Assembly (NCBI RefSeq): GCF_022690765.1
Contig: NZ_JALCZA010000016.1
Location: forward strand, 1 to 64,000
Direction of reading: 5' to 3'
DNA from: Anaeromyxobacter oryzisoli
GTDB lineage: Bacteria > Myxococcota > Myxococcia > Myxococcales > Anaeromyxobacteraceae
Length of the DNA: 64,000 bases
The notes under the pieces are model-generated. The model had not been told where the DNA came from. It worked only from the letters and a program-made list of their open reading frames with translations, and searched no databases. Of the stretch, positions 37,877 to 50,411 are shown in pieces. The first letter of the stretch is position 1, and every line of letters starts with the position of its first letter. A program made the position numbers and the translations under genes.

Positions 37877-37912
37877 GAGAGCCCTGCGAGCGCCTCTGCT
37901 CGCAGGGCTCTC
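37877..37912. terminator. Second, longer hairpin in tandem
   Basis: A perfect 15-bp stem (GAGAGCCCTGCGAGC facing GCTCGCAGGGCTCTC) with a GCCTCT loop. It stands 12 bp after the first hairpin and could stop transcription from either side, since the next gene is convergent. Confidence 0.7.
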
Positions 37913-38676
37913 GCGCGTCTGGGGCTCGGAGCGGCATCGCGGAGCTTCGCCCCACGAGCGGTCGCCGGCGGCCGGGTCCACTCGACCGCCCGCCCGCCCC
38001 TGGGCCCGCGCCGACCTCGAAGGCCAGCTTTCTCGTGCGTGAGTTTCGGCCGCCCTCGGGCGCCTCGAGCCTCACGTGTGCTCGCATGGTCGGCGCGCCG
38101 CAGCGCTGCGCTGGTCCTGAGCCCCGCGATCGAGGGGATGAGCCCAGCCCCCAAGTCGTGCCTCGGAACATCCTCCCGGGCTTGGCTCTACGCCGTCGGG
38201 CCGCAGGGCTCCTCGACCCGGATGGCGCTACGCCCAACCCCCGACTCACGCCCCCGCCCGCAAACGCACTTCTCTCGGTCAGGCGACCCGGAACATCCTC
38301 CCGGGCTTGGCTCTACCTCGTCGGGCCGCAGGCTCCTCGATACGGATGGCGCGACGCTCACGCCGCCGACTCACGCCTCCGCCCACACACGCACCTCTCT
38401 CGGTCGGGCGACCCCGGGCGAACGGAAGTTCGAATCGCCTGCGCTGCTCCGTCGTCGTGTGCCCGACTCGGCGACGGCATCGTATGCCTCGCAACGGGCT
38501 CGACCCAACCGGGAGGCGCTATAGGTCATCGAACGACGGGCGCGCGTGCCGCCCGAGCTCGATTCATGGTCACGAGAGCGCGCCCGCGGGTAAGCCCGGC
38601 TGGCGACCCGCCGGATACGACGCGGCCCGCCCCGCGAGCGCGGGGCAGGCCGGAGGTGCTGCTCGAGCTCGCCGCG
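37913..38676. other. Convergent intergenic region with a tandem repeat
   Basis: 764 bp between two convergent cytochrome genes. I see no gene. Apart from the two-copy repeat listed separately, the DNA is GC-rich and unremarkable, with no transposase, integrase or tRNA. Confidence 0.55.
38165..38414. repeat. Two-copy direct tandem repeat with a 125-bp period
   Basis: Copy 1 is 38165-38289 and copy 2 is 38290-38414, exactly abutting. Each opens with GGAACATCCTCCCGGGCTTGG and closes with TCTCTCGGTC-(A/G)-GGCGACCC. By eye they agree at about 85 percent. The first 27 bases are identical. No open frame is conserved across both copies. Confidence 0.8.
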
Positions 38677-40413
38677 CTACCAGCGCTGGACCGTGCCCAC
38701 GCCCGAGTTGACGTGACACGAGGCGGTGCACGACCTGTTCACCGGGTCCCACGTGGCCGTGAACGCCTTCAGCCCGGTCCCCGCCGGCGAGTAGACCATG
38801 TCCGGCTTCCCGTTCACGTGGAGGCCCGCATAGTAGGTCCCCTGCGCGGAGCCGTAGTGGCAGTTGGCGCACGAGTCGTAGCCGTTGGACTGCAGCGCGC
38901 GGCGGTGGTACTCGTGGTTGTTGCACCCGGTCGTGCCGCAGTAACGGGTATTGGTCGGAGCGGTCGCGTAGGCGTTGCCGACGACGATCGCCCCGGTCGG
39001 CGGCGGCAGGGCGTGGCAATCCGTGCAGCCCAGGATCGGCGTCGCCAGCGCGTAGTCGTTCGTCCACTTCATCAGGGTGTTGACGCCGCCGGCGTTCGGG
39101 ACGCCGTGGCAGTAGCTGGTGCACGTCCCCGCGACCGGGTCATAGGCCCCGAGCGGCGACGGCAGCCTGGCGAGCTCGGCGGTCCCCAGCGCCGGGAACG
39201 CGCTGGCGGCCTCGATCGTGACGGTCGCCCGCCGCTCCGCGCCGACGTGGGCGAGCGTCGAGGGGATGGGGTGACAGGTCGAGCACTGGAAGCGTGGCGC
39301 CGGGACGAAGCCGCCGTTGAAGAGGTGGATCGCGTGCTGGCCGGTCCGGTCCGGAGCCTCCACCCCGGTGAGCCGCTGCGAGATCGCGTCCGGCGGTGCG
39401 GCCAGATCGAGATCCGCGGCCGCGTAGGCCGGGGTCCGCTGACCGTGACAGAACGTGCAGTTCGACTTCCAGTCGGTCCCGGACCAGCCGCCGCCCCCCT
39501 CGGTCGTCGGGGCCGCGTGGCAGGTGTTGCAGCTCCGGCCGCTCGCGATCAGGACCTCGTAGCTCGCCCCGTGGCAGCTCGTGCAGTAGGGCGTGGCCGG
39601 ATTCGACGAGACGGCGCTCAAGAAGTCGTTGCCGTGGATCTTCGGGTCGTTGTAGCCCGCGGCGTGACCGCTCGTCGCGTCGATCGAGCCGTTCATGTGG
39701 TTCCCGCCGGCGATGATGTTCCCGCTCTCGTCCACGGTGCCCTGGTGGCAGCCCCAGCAGGTGGTGGTGTCGCTCGAGACCGCCGGGTGGACCCCGTTCT
39801 GGGGCGGCGCGAGGTGGCAGAAGTTGCAGTTCGCCAGCCAGCTCGGGTAGCCGTTCCTCGCGTGGCAATCGGTGCACGACGGCGCAATGCCCACGCCACC
39901 GTAGGTTGCGCCGTGGCAGTACGTGCACTCGAACGTGTCCGGCTTCTTCGCGATCCAGTCGAGGAACGCGGGGCCGTGGAGCGCCGGGTCGGTGAAGTTG
40001 ACGTGCTGGGTCCTCCCCGCCTCGCCGAACACGGCGGCGACGAACTTGTCCGCGCCGTAGGTCGCGGTGTCGAGGATGCACACGCCATTGACCTGCTGCC
40101 GGCCGATGCAGTCACCGGCCCAGGTCGCGAACATGTTGCCGGCGTCCGGAGTCGCCGTGAGCACGGCCTGCTCGTCCCAGGCATACGGCGCCGGTCCGCA
40201 GGTCTTCCCGACCGTACCGCAGGCGATGCGGCCGTCGCCGGACGTGACCTCCCCGCCCGTCTGCCGCGAGACCGTCACGAGGTACGTCGAGCCGAACTGC
40301 CCGGGCCGCGCGCTCGTCGAGGTGGATGGTCCGCCGCCGGAGCACCCCGAGATGGCTGCGACCAGACCGCTCACCACGGCAGCACGGATCGTCCTGCGGC
40401 GACACGTATTCAC
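38677..40413 (-). CDS. 10-heme lipoprotein cytochrome with InlB-like domain and extra CX3CH motifs
   Basis: About 578 residues from a GTG at 40413, preceded by GGGGG at five bases. The signal has a lipobox (AAISGC). Residues about 35-125 form the same InlB-like domain as the 12-heme protein (GGEVTSGDG, FATWAGDC). There are ten CxxCH motifs plus two CX3CH (CTSYCH, CTASCH) and one CX4C (CGTTGC). This pattern matches the Geobacter-type C4xC/C2xCH domain. The spaced motifs and lipobox suggest outer-surface location. It converges on the 12-heme gene. Confidence 0.85.
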   Translation of the reverse strand: MNTCRRRTIRAAVVSGLVAAISGCSGGGPSTSTSARPGQFGSTYLVTVSRQTGGEVTSGDGRIACGTVGKTCGPAPYAWDEQAVLTATPDAGNMFATWAGDCIGRQQVNGVCILDTATYGADKFVAAVFGEAGRTQHVNFTDPALHGPAFLDWIAKKPDTFECTYCHGATYGGVGIAPSCTDCHARNGYPSWLANCNFCHLAPPQNGVHPAVSSDTTTCWGCHQGTVDESGNIIAGGNHMNGSIDATSGHAAGYNDPKIHGNDFLSAVSSNPATPYCTSCHGASYEVLIASGRSCNTCHAAPTTEGGGGWSGTDWKSNCTFCHGQRTPAYAAADLDLAAPPDAISQRLTGVEAPDRTGQHAIHLFNGGFVPAPRFQCSTCHPIPSTLAHVGAERRATVTIEAASAFPALGTAELARLPSPLGAYDPVAGTCTSYCHGVPNAGGVNTLMKWTNDYALATPILGCTDCHALPPPTGAIVVGNAYATAPTNTRYCGTTGCNNHEYHRRALQSNGYDSCANCHYGSAQGTYYAGLHVNGKPDMVYSPAGTGLKAFTATWDPVNRSCTASCHVNSGVGTVQRW

Positions 40414-40923
40414 GCGGCCCCCGTATGTCGATACACGCCCAACGCCTCCGCCGATGCAGCGCGCATGCCGTGGAACCCCACGAGCGATTTGCCGAACCGC
40501 CTGTATTTCCAGCTCCAACGTCTTGGTCCCTGATGCGGCGTGGGTGAATTCGCCCAGCGTCGGAGCACGCGCTCCGCGACATGTGGCCGGCTCGTCACCA
40601 GGCCATTCACACCAATCGGCGAGGTGCACGCCCCCGCACACTGCGAAGGGCCTCTTCGCCATGCTGCAGGCGCCACAACCGACCGTGCCGCAAGACCTCG
40701 CGTCACGAGCTCGCCGCCCGACGCAGCAATCTGGAGCGTGGGGGAACTCGCTCAGCCCTTTCAGAGCAAACTGGGAGTTATCCCCTACCGCGGAGGAGGT
40801 GCGGCTTCGTATTCCCCCGCGGCCCTTCGACTCCGGCTGGCGCAGAAGGCCTCCAACGTCCACGAATGGAGAGGGCCCGCGGCTCTCCGTGTCGCGCGCT
40901 CACGACGGGTGAGGAACGGCGCG
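40414..40923. other. Intergenic region upstream of the 10-heme gene
   Basis: 510 bp between the matrixin stop and the 10-heme start, both on the minus strand. No frame shows coding bias. I found no sigma-54 match, FNR box or known riboswitch. The promoter of the 10-heme gene should lie here. Confidence 0.5.
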
Positions 40924-41898
40924 TCAGCGCTGACGCCGCCGTCCCCGCCCGGCCAGGAGCACCGCGGCGAGGAGCCCGCCGGCGATGCCGGTCCCCCCCC
41001 CTGCAGCGCAGCCACCGCCGCTCGAGCTGCTCGACGGAGAGGGGATCTTCCCGTCCGGCAGGCACGTCGGGGTCTCGCCGCCCACGGGGTAGATCGTGCA
41101 GACGCCGTTCACGTCGTCCGCCGAGAGCGCCCGCTGCGAGACGAGGCCGACCTGCGGCACCATCACCGGGTCTCCGGCCGGGCACACGTCGTACGGCGCG
41201 GGAAACGCGTTGCTGCACACGTGATCGAGCCCCAGCATGTGCCCCGCCTCGTGCGTGACGACCGCGGTCACGTCCACGGCGCTGCAATCGGTCTGACCGT
41301 ACGGTGGGTCGCTGCACTTCGGCGCCGAGGGTGCCTCGCAGGTGAACAGCGAGCCGACCGCCGGGTACGCCCCGTCCCAGCCGTTCAGCTCCATGTCCGC
41401 GTCGAGGATCTCGCCGGTCGCGGAGTCGAACGTCGTGGTCGTGAGCCCGATCGTGCCGACCTCGTTCTCCCAACAGTTGAACTTCGCCGCGCACGCGCCC
41501 GGCGTGGCGGCGCACGGATCGAGGCCGACCACGTCGTTGCACTGCGCGCTGCGGAACACCACCAGGTTCACCCCGTCGTGGCCGACGCGCGTCAGGTCGG
41601 TGGACGATCCGTGCACGAACTGGAAGTTTGTGCAGGCGGAGGTCTCGCCGGTGCGCGTCGCGCTGCCCCACGTCGCGAGCCCCTGCACCGCAGCCGCCTC
41701 CGCGTTCGTGGCGCTCTGGCACGGCGCCGGCGACGCGCGCGTCGCGTTCACCCGGTACGTGACCGCCCGGTCGCGCCACCACAGGCACAGGCCGGTGTTC
41801 GGGTGGCCGGGCGTGGTCGTCTCTCGAACGTAGCCGGCCGCGGGGGCAGCGGTGGCGATCAGCGCGGCCGCGGCGATCGTGCGTGCGAACGGGGTCAT
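40924..41898 (-). CDS. Matrixin-family zinc metalloprotease with MYXO-CTERM-like anchor
   Basis: A 324-residue exported protein. The active-site motif HEAGHMLGLDH (about residue 216) is the metzincin zinc site HExxHxxGxxH; the VMVPQVG that follows stands near the expected Met-turn. The N-terminus is a signal peptide. At least ten cysteines could form disulfides. The C-terminus has a Ser/Gly run, a Cys (GGGCAAGG), a hydrophobic helix (GGLLAAVLLAG) and GRGRRRQR, the layout of MYXO-CTERM sorting tails. Its ATG overlaps the upstream gene's stop (ATGA), so the two are a pair. The substrate is unknown. Confidence 0.85.
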   Translation of the reverse strand: MTPFARTIAAAALIATAAPAAGYVRETTTPGHPNTGLCLWWRDRAVTYRVNATRASPAPCQSATNAEAAAVQGLATWGSATRTGETSACTNFQFVHGSSTDLTRVGHDGVNLVVFRSAQCNDVVGLDPCAATPGACAAKFNCWENEVGTIGLTTTTFDSATGEILDADMELNGWDGAYPAVGSLFTCEAPSAPKCSDPPYGQTDCSAVDVTAVVTHEAGHMLGLDHVCSNAFPAPYDVCPAGDPVMVPQVGLVSQRALSADDVNGVCTIYPVGGETPTCLPDGKIPSPSSSSSGGGCAAGGGTGIAGGLLAAVLLAGRGRRRQR

Positions 41899-42422
41899 CG
41901 GGTGCTCCTCACGCGCCGCTCGAGCTCGGAGAGCGGCATCTGTTCGGAACGCCGCTCGCCTGCGCGAACGGAGGTCCGGGTGAACGTCAGGTTCGACAGA
42001 TCGGGTCGGGCGACCGGCCCCACCACCGAGAACTTGCCCTGGGCGAGGCCCGTGACCCGGAACGCGGCGGGCCCGGCGTGTCGGAGGAAGAGGACGACCT
42101 CCTCGCCGGGCGCGATCGCCGGGGCCGCGTCCACCCGCTGCCCGAAGCGCCCGATCACCCCGCCGGGGACGACCACGCGCGCGATGGCCGGGAGCGCGCG
42201 GCCGCGCAGCACCGCGATGGTACGCACCTCGTAGGTCGTGAACACCCGCAGGCCGTCGTCGGTGCGCTGCGCCCACGACGTGGTGACGCGCCCGCGCACC
42301 ACGGCGTCGGATGCCCGGGCGAGCTCCTCGATCGAGACCGCGACCGCCTGCGCGCCCAGCGCGGGGCTTGCGGAGAGGAGCGCGGCGGCGAGGACGAGGG
42401 CACGCATGGCGCCGGGGATCAT
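41895..42422 (-). CDS. Small secreted protein co-translated with the matrixin
   Basis: A 175-residue protein with a signal peptide (ALVLAAALLSASPALG). The mature part is beta-rich (ASDAVVRGRVTTSWAQ, VRTIAVLRG, GEEVVLFLRHAG), resembling small beta-barrel proteins that often precede matrixins in myxobacteria. An AAGGA lies close before the ATG at 42422; an in-frame ATG at 42407 is possible. The stop overlaps the protease start. It could be an inhibitor or chaperone for the protease, but nothing in the sequence proves that. Confidence 0.7.
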   Translation of the reverse strand: MIPGAMRALVLAAALLSASPALGAQAVAVSIEELARASDAVVRGRVTTSWAQRTDDGLRVFTTYEVRTIAVLRGRALPAIARVVVPGGVIGRFGQRVDAAPAIAPGEEVVLFLRHAGPAAFRVTGLAQGKFSVVGPVARPDLSNLTFTRTSVRAGERRSEQMPLSELERRVRSTR

Positions 42423-42570
42423 ACGTCCTTCGGGTTCCCCGATTGGCCGGACCCGTTAGGTTGCGGCGTCCTGCCATCCACCGAGAGTGCGGCGGGGCGT
42501 GCGTGGATTGGCTCCACGACACAAACGTGACTCGATTCGTGATTGCTTCGTCGGTGGTACGTTGTGCGGC

Positions 42571-43551
42571 GTGCCCGCGTCGCTCACCGTGCTGCTCGCA
42601 GCGGCCCTCGTCGCGGCGGAGCCGCAATCGACGGGTGAGCAATGGGCCTCGGTCGTCCCCCTGGACCTGATGCTCGGCGCCGGTCCGATGGATCCGCTCG
42701 AGGAGACGATGTTCGGGGTCCTCCCGCCGGCGCCGACGGTCCTCGTGCGGCAGACTCGCTACTACGGCGTGATCACCGTCGACCACCGCGCGCACGTCGC
42801 CCGCCGCATCTCCTGCAGGAGCTGCCACGGTTCGGCGCCCGTCGGGAAGATCACCTTCACGCCGAGGGTCGCGCACGAACGGTGCCTGGGGTGCCATCAG
42901 ACCATCGCGAAGGGGCCCACGAAGTGCCAGGGGTGCCACGTCAAGTCGGCGCCGCCGCCGGGGGCGCTCCAGGTGGCGGCCGCCGCGCCCAGGCCGGAGG
43001 CCACTCCGAAGGCGGAGCCCCCGGGTCCGCCCGCGCCCAACCCCGGGAACGTCGCCGCCGCGCTCGCCGCGTTCGACGCACCGAAGGCCGGCGCGGGCGG
43101 CGGCTCGTTCGGAAAGGGGGCCTTCCACCGGTCGCTCGAGATGGGCTTCGCCGCCGGACACGCGCAGGGAGCGTCGGTGGGCGGCTCCGTTCGCCTCGTG
43201 TTCCAGCAGGATTGGATCCTGCTCTCGCACGGCTACGAGCGGCTGAGCTCGAACGGCAGCGCCCGGACCTTCGGGCTGTTCGGCGCGGGGCTCTCGCAGC
43301 CGGTGCGCGGCCGGCTCTCCTTGCAGGCGGTGGGCCTCGTCGGCTTCGACGTCGTGGATCGCCCGCTGGTCGTGCTCTTCCCGTCGATCGGGGCGCGCGC
43401 CGGCGTCGAGCTGCGAACGCGGTCCCGCCTCATCCAGAAGGTCACGGCGTCGGTCACCGGCGTCGTCGACCTCTCTCGCCGGGCGTTCGATCGCGACGTC
43501 GGCGCGTTCACCCTCTACGGCACCCTCGCGACCGGCTTCGCCTTGCCGTGA
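42571..43551 (+). CDS. Triheme cytochrome c7-like domain fused to an outer-membrane barrel-like domain
   Basis: About 326 residues from a GTG that starts a signal-like sequence (SLTVLLAAALVAA); a longer reading from 42487 lacks one at the N-terminus. Residues about 70-125 hold three CxxCH (CRSCH, CLGCH, CQGCH) with the VDHRAH histidines of class III/c7 cytochromes. A Pro/Ala-rich linker follows, then about 185 residues of alternating strands (GGSVRLVFQQDWILLSHGYE, SLQAVGLVGFDV) ending in GTLATGFALP, consistent with a small outer-membrane barrel. The stop overlaps the next cytochrome gene (GTGA). Confidence 0.75.
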   Translation: MPASLTVLLAAALVAAEPQSTGEQWASVVPLDLMLGAGPMDPLEETMFGVLPPAPTVLVRQTRYYGVITVDHRAHVARRISCRSCHGSAPVGKITFTPRVAHERCLGCHQTIAKGPTKCQGCHVKSAPPPGALQVAAAAPRPEATPKAEPPGPPAPNPGNVAAALAAFDAPKAGAGGGSFGKGAFHRSLEMGFAAGHAQGASVGGSVRLVFQQDWILLSHGYERLSSNGSARTFGLFGAGLSQPVRGRLSLQAVGLVGFDVVDRPLVVLFPSIGARAGVELRTRSRLIQKVTASVTGVVDLSRRAFDRDVGAFTLYGTLATGFALP

Positions 43552-44231
43552 CGCCACGAGCCGGATCCGTGTCCCGTTCGTCCATTCCTCCGGCCGGCGC
43601 CGACGCGCGGACCGCCGCGAGGGCGTGGACGGCGATCGCGGTGGTCGTCGCGTCGCTCGCACCGGCGGCGGCGCTCGCCTACGGCGGCCACGATTCGGTC
43701 GGCTGCACGGGGTGCCACACGCTCGCCCCCGCGGACGGTTCGAGGGGCGGTGGGGCGGTCTTCGCCGCCCCCCCGAACCCGAAGCTCGTCGAGCCGAGGA
43801 CGAACCGGCCGTACACGGGGACCACGGCGTTCTGCCTCTTCTGTCACGCCGAAACCGACCGAGGCGGCCAGGGCTACCTCACGGTGTCGCGGCACACCAG
43901 CCATCCCTTCGGCCTCCCGAGCGTGAACCGGAAGGTCGCGCGCGTGCCGCCGGAGCTCCTCCGCGAGGGGGGCCGGTTCGAGTGCCTCTCCTGTCACGAC
44001 GTCCATCCGTCCAACCCGAACTACCGTTACCTGCGGGTGGACGTCGGCAAGGACGGAGAGGAGCTGGAGAAGGTCTGCGTGACCTGCCACCCGGCGAAGT
44101 CCGCGCGCGGTGGTCGTGAGGTGGTCCGCTTCGACAGCATGGACGAGACGCGGGCGTCCCCCTCTCCCGACCGGACCGCGGTGCCCGCAACCGAGGCCAC
44201 GTCGGCGCCGGCTCCGGGCGGGGCTCCTTGA
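43548..44231 (+). CDS. Exported tetraheme c-type cytochrome
   Basis: A 227-residue protein whose GTG overlaps the stop of the triheme fusion gene; a second GTG at 43569 is possible. A hydrophobic segment (AIAVVVASLAPAAALA) acts as signal peptide. Four CxxCH follow: CTGCH, CLFCH, CLSCH and CVTCH, with HTSHPFG supplying extra histidines. A C-terminal tail of Pro/Ala/Ser residues may be disordered. Together the two genes encode a seven-heme pair that could pass electrons through the outer membrane. Confidence 0.85.
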   Translation: MTPRAGSVSRSSIPPAGADARTAARAWTAIAVVVASLAPAAALAYGGHDSVGCTGCHTLAPADGSRGGGAVFAAPPNPKLVEPRTNRPYTGTTAFCLFCHAETDRGGQGYLTVSRHTSHPFGLPSVNRKVARVPPELLREGGRFECLSCHDVHPSNPNYRYLRVDVGKDGEELEKVCVTCHPAKSARGGREVVRFDSMDETRASPSPDRTAVPATEATSAPAPGGAP

Positions 44232-44400
44232 AGGTCGCCCGGCTTGCGGGTGGCCCCGCTCGACTCCATGCTGAGGTCGCGATCCGGTGGTCGGCGAGCG
44301 TCCTCCTGGAGCTGCCTACGCTGGATCGGACCTCGACGGCCGTCGCTCGAGGCGCACGCCGGAACGATGTCGGCCCCCGGCGCGGGGCCCCGGGGCTCGC

Positions 44401-44730
44401 ATGGAGACGCGCAAGCTCTTGATCGTCGGAGCGGGGGCGATCGCGATGTTCGCCGGCGCTTGCGTCCTCGGGATCTGGATCGCGACCGATCCCGGGCGCG
44501 GCGCACCGCGCGGGAGCGACACCCGCGTGGCGCGCGCCGGAGACGTCTCCCTCGACGCGGAGGACGCCTCGCCGCCGACCTCCTTCGCCCCCGCGGCTCC
44601 CCTTTCCTCCGACGACACACCCCCGTCTCCGGGCGACGCGGCGCGAGCCCCGGCGCCGGGCGCGCGCCCGGGAGGACACCGCGCTCCGATCCGCGGCGAG
44701 CGGAACGGGCGCTCGTCCGAGGACGACTGA
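44401..44730 (+). CDS. Small single-pass membrane protein, hypothetical
   Basis: A 109-residue protein: METRK, then one hydrophobic helix (LLIVGAGAIAMFAGACVLGI), then a Pro/Ser/Asp-rich tail of low complexity. No domain is recognised. Coding status rests on the start, the helix and third-position GC; the tail alone would not be convincing. It ends 17 bp before the convergent helicase gene. Confidence 0.5.
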   Translation: METRKLLIVGAGAIAMFAGACVLGIWIATDPGRGAPRGSDTRVARAGDVSLDAEDASPPTSFAPAAPLSSDDTPPSPGDAARAPAPGARPGGHRAPIRGERNGRSSEDD

Positions 44731-44746
44731 ACGTGGACTCGAACGA

Positions 44747-49354
<4,608 letters not shown>

Positions 49355-49454
49355 CCACCCGTTCTAACGCGGGGCGCCGACGGGCGCGGGCCGCGCGCCA
49401 TCGCGCGAGGCGGGGCGACGCGGACAACGCGCGTCGAGGCCTCGGCTCGGCGAG

Positions 49455-50042
49455 CTATCGCGGCGCCGCGGGCCGTTCCACCGCGAGGGTCAGGCCCCCC
49501 ACCCGCGCCACGAATCGGACCTCGACGGAGGCGCCGTCGAGCCCTGCGCGGAGCACGCCGCCCTCGAGGTCCACCTGCGCGCCGCTCGGCCCCGGGCGCT
49601 CGGGAGCAGCCCGCGCGATCGCGGCCGACGGGTGCCGGACGGTGGCGGACCGGGCCGCGGTCCGAGCTGGCGCTGGGATCGGGGTCGGGGTCGAAGCACC
49701 GTCACCGTCACCGTGCCCGTGACCGTCCCCCGTGCCCGGCTCCCGCATCCCGTGGCCCGTGGCCCGTGGCCCGGCATGAGGCGGCCAGACCGAGGTCGCG
49801 GCCGGGACCGGGACCGGACCCGCGATCGGGGCCGGGGTCGCAGTCGTGGTCCGCGTCGTCGCCAGCGCGGGCGAGACGCGCGTCGCGCCCCGCGTGGCCT
49901 TGCGCGGGAGCAGCCCCCGCTGGGCGCGGGCCCTGTTGTAGGCGGCCCACTCCGCCGCGCTCCGCCCGGAGGGAGCGGCCGGCACCGGCGAGGCCCTCGC
50001 GGCGAGGGCGACGGACAGCAGGGCGGCGATGGACAGGGTCAC
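49455..50042 (-). CDS. Low-complexity secreted protein, hypothetical
   Basis: About 195 residues from a GTG, with a signal-like start (TLSIAALLSVALAARAS). The middle is Pro/Ala/Thr-rich with a GHGHGDGDG stretch encoded by short tandem DNA repeats. The last 50 residues look folded (GAQVDLEGGVLRAGLDG, VEVRFVARVGGLTLAV). A weak ribosome-binding site makes the start uncertain. I recognise no family. Confidence 0.5.
   Translation of the reverse strand: MTLSIAALLSVALAARASPVPAAPSGRSAAEWAAYNRARAQRGLLPRKATRGATRVSPALATTRTTTATPAPIAGPVPVPAATSVWPPHAGPRATGHGMREPGTGDGHGHGDGDGASTPTPIPAPARTAARSATVRHPSAAIARAAPERPGPSGAQVDLEGGVLRAGLDGASVEVRFVARVGGLTLAVERPAAPR
49675..49773. repeat. Short tandem repeats inside the low-complexity gene
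   Basis: Six-base units recur: ATCGGGGTCGGGGTCG (about 49678), CACCGTCACCGTCACCGTG (about 49697) and CCCGTGG repeated three times (49749-49772). Being multiples of three, they would change protein length without shifting frame. Confidence 0.7.
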
Positions 50043-50332
50043 GTTCGTGCAGGAACCGGCCCGGCGACGTTGCGTTCGCCCACGGCCAAGCGCCACGCCC
50101 CTCTCGGCGGGACACGCCCGGCATGCCCGTTCGCCCCGATGGCGCCACCCCGCTCGCGTCGCGCGCCACGAGTGCACGACGCCGGCGCCGGGTCGTGGGC
50201 TCACGACGACCGGGCAGCGCAGGCCGATGCGTCACCTCCGACGAGGACGATCGCTTTCGCGGCGCCTCGGGAGAAGTCACCGCAAGGGCGCCGCCCCGGG
50301 CGAACGGCGCCCCGCGTCGCGAGCGCTCGGGC

Positions 50333-50367
50333 AAAAAAACGCCGGCCCGGCTGGAAGCCGGGCCGGC
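50333..50367 (-). terminator. Intrinsic terminator downstream of dctA
   Basis: Read on the minus strand: a 12-bp stem (GCCGGCCCGGCT facing AGCCGGGCCGGC, 50367-50341) with a three-base loop, followed by a G then seven T. It begins 45 bp after the dctA stop. A textbook Rho-independent terminator. Confidence 0.9.
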
Positions 50368-50411
50368 GCGAGGCAGACCGAGGGGGGGATTCGGCCCGCC
50401 TGCTTCCTTCG

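Noticed and set aside
38279-38494. Small minus-strand open frame over the tandem repeat
   Set aside because: The frame is not kept across both repeat copies and has no start signal.
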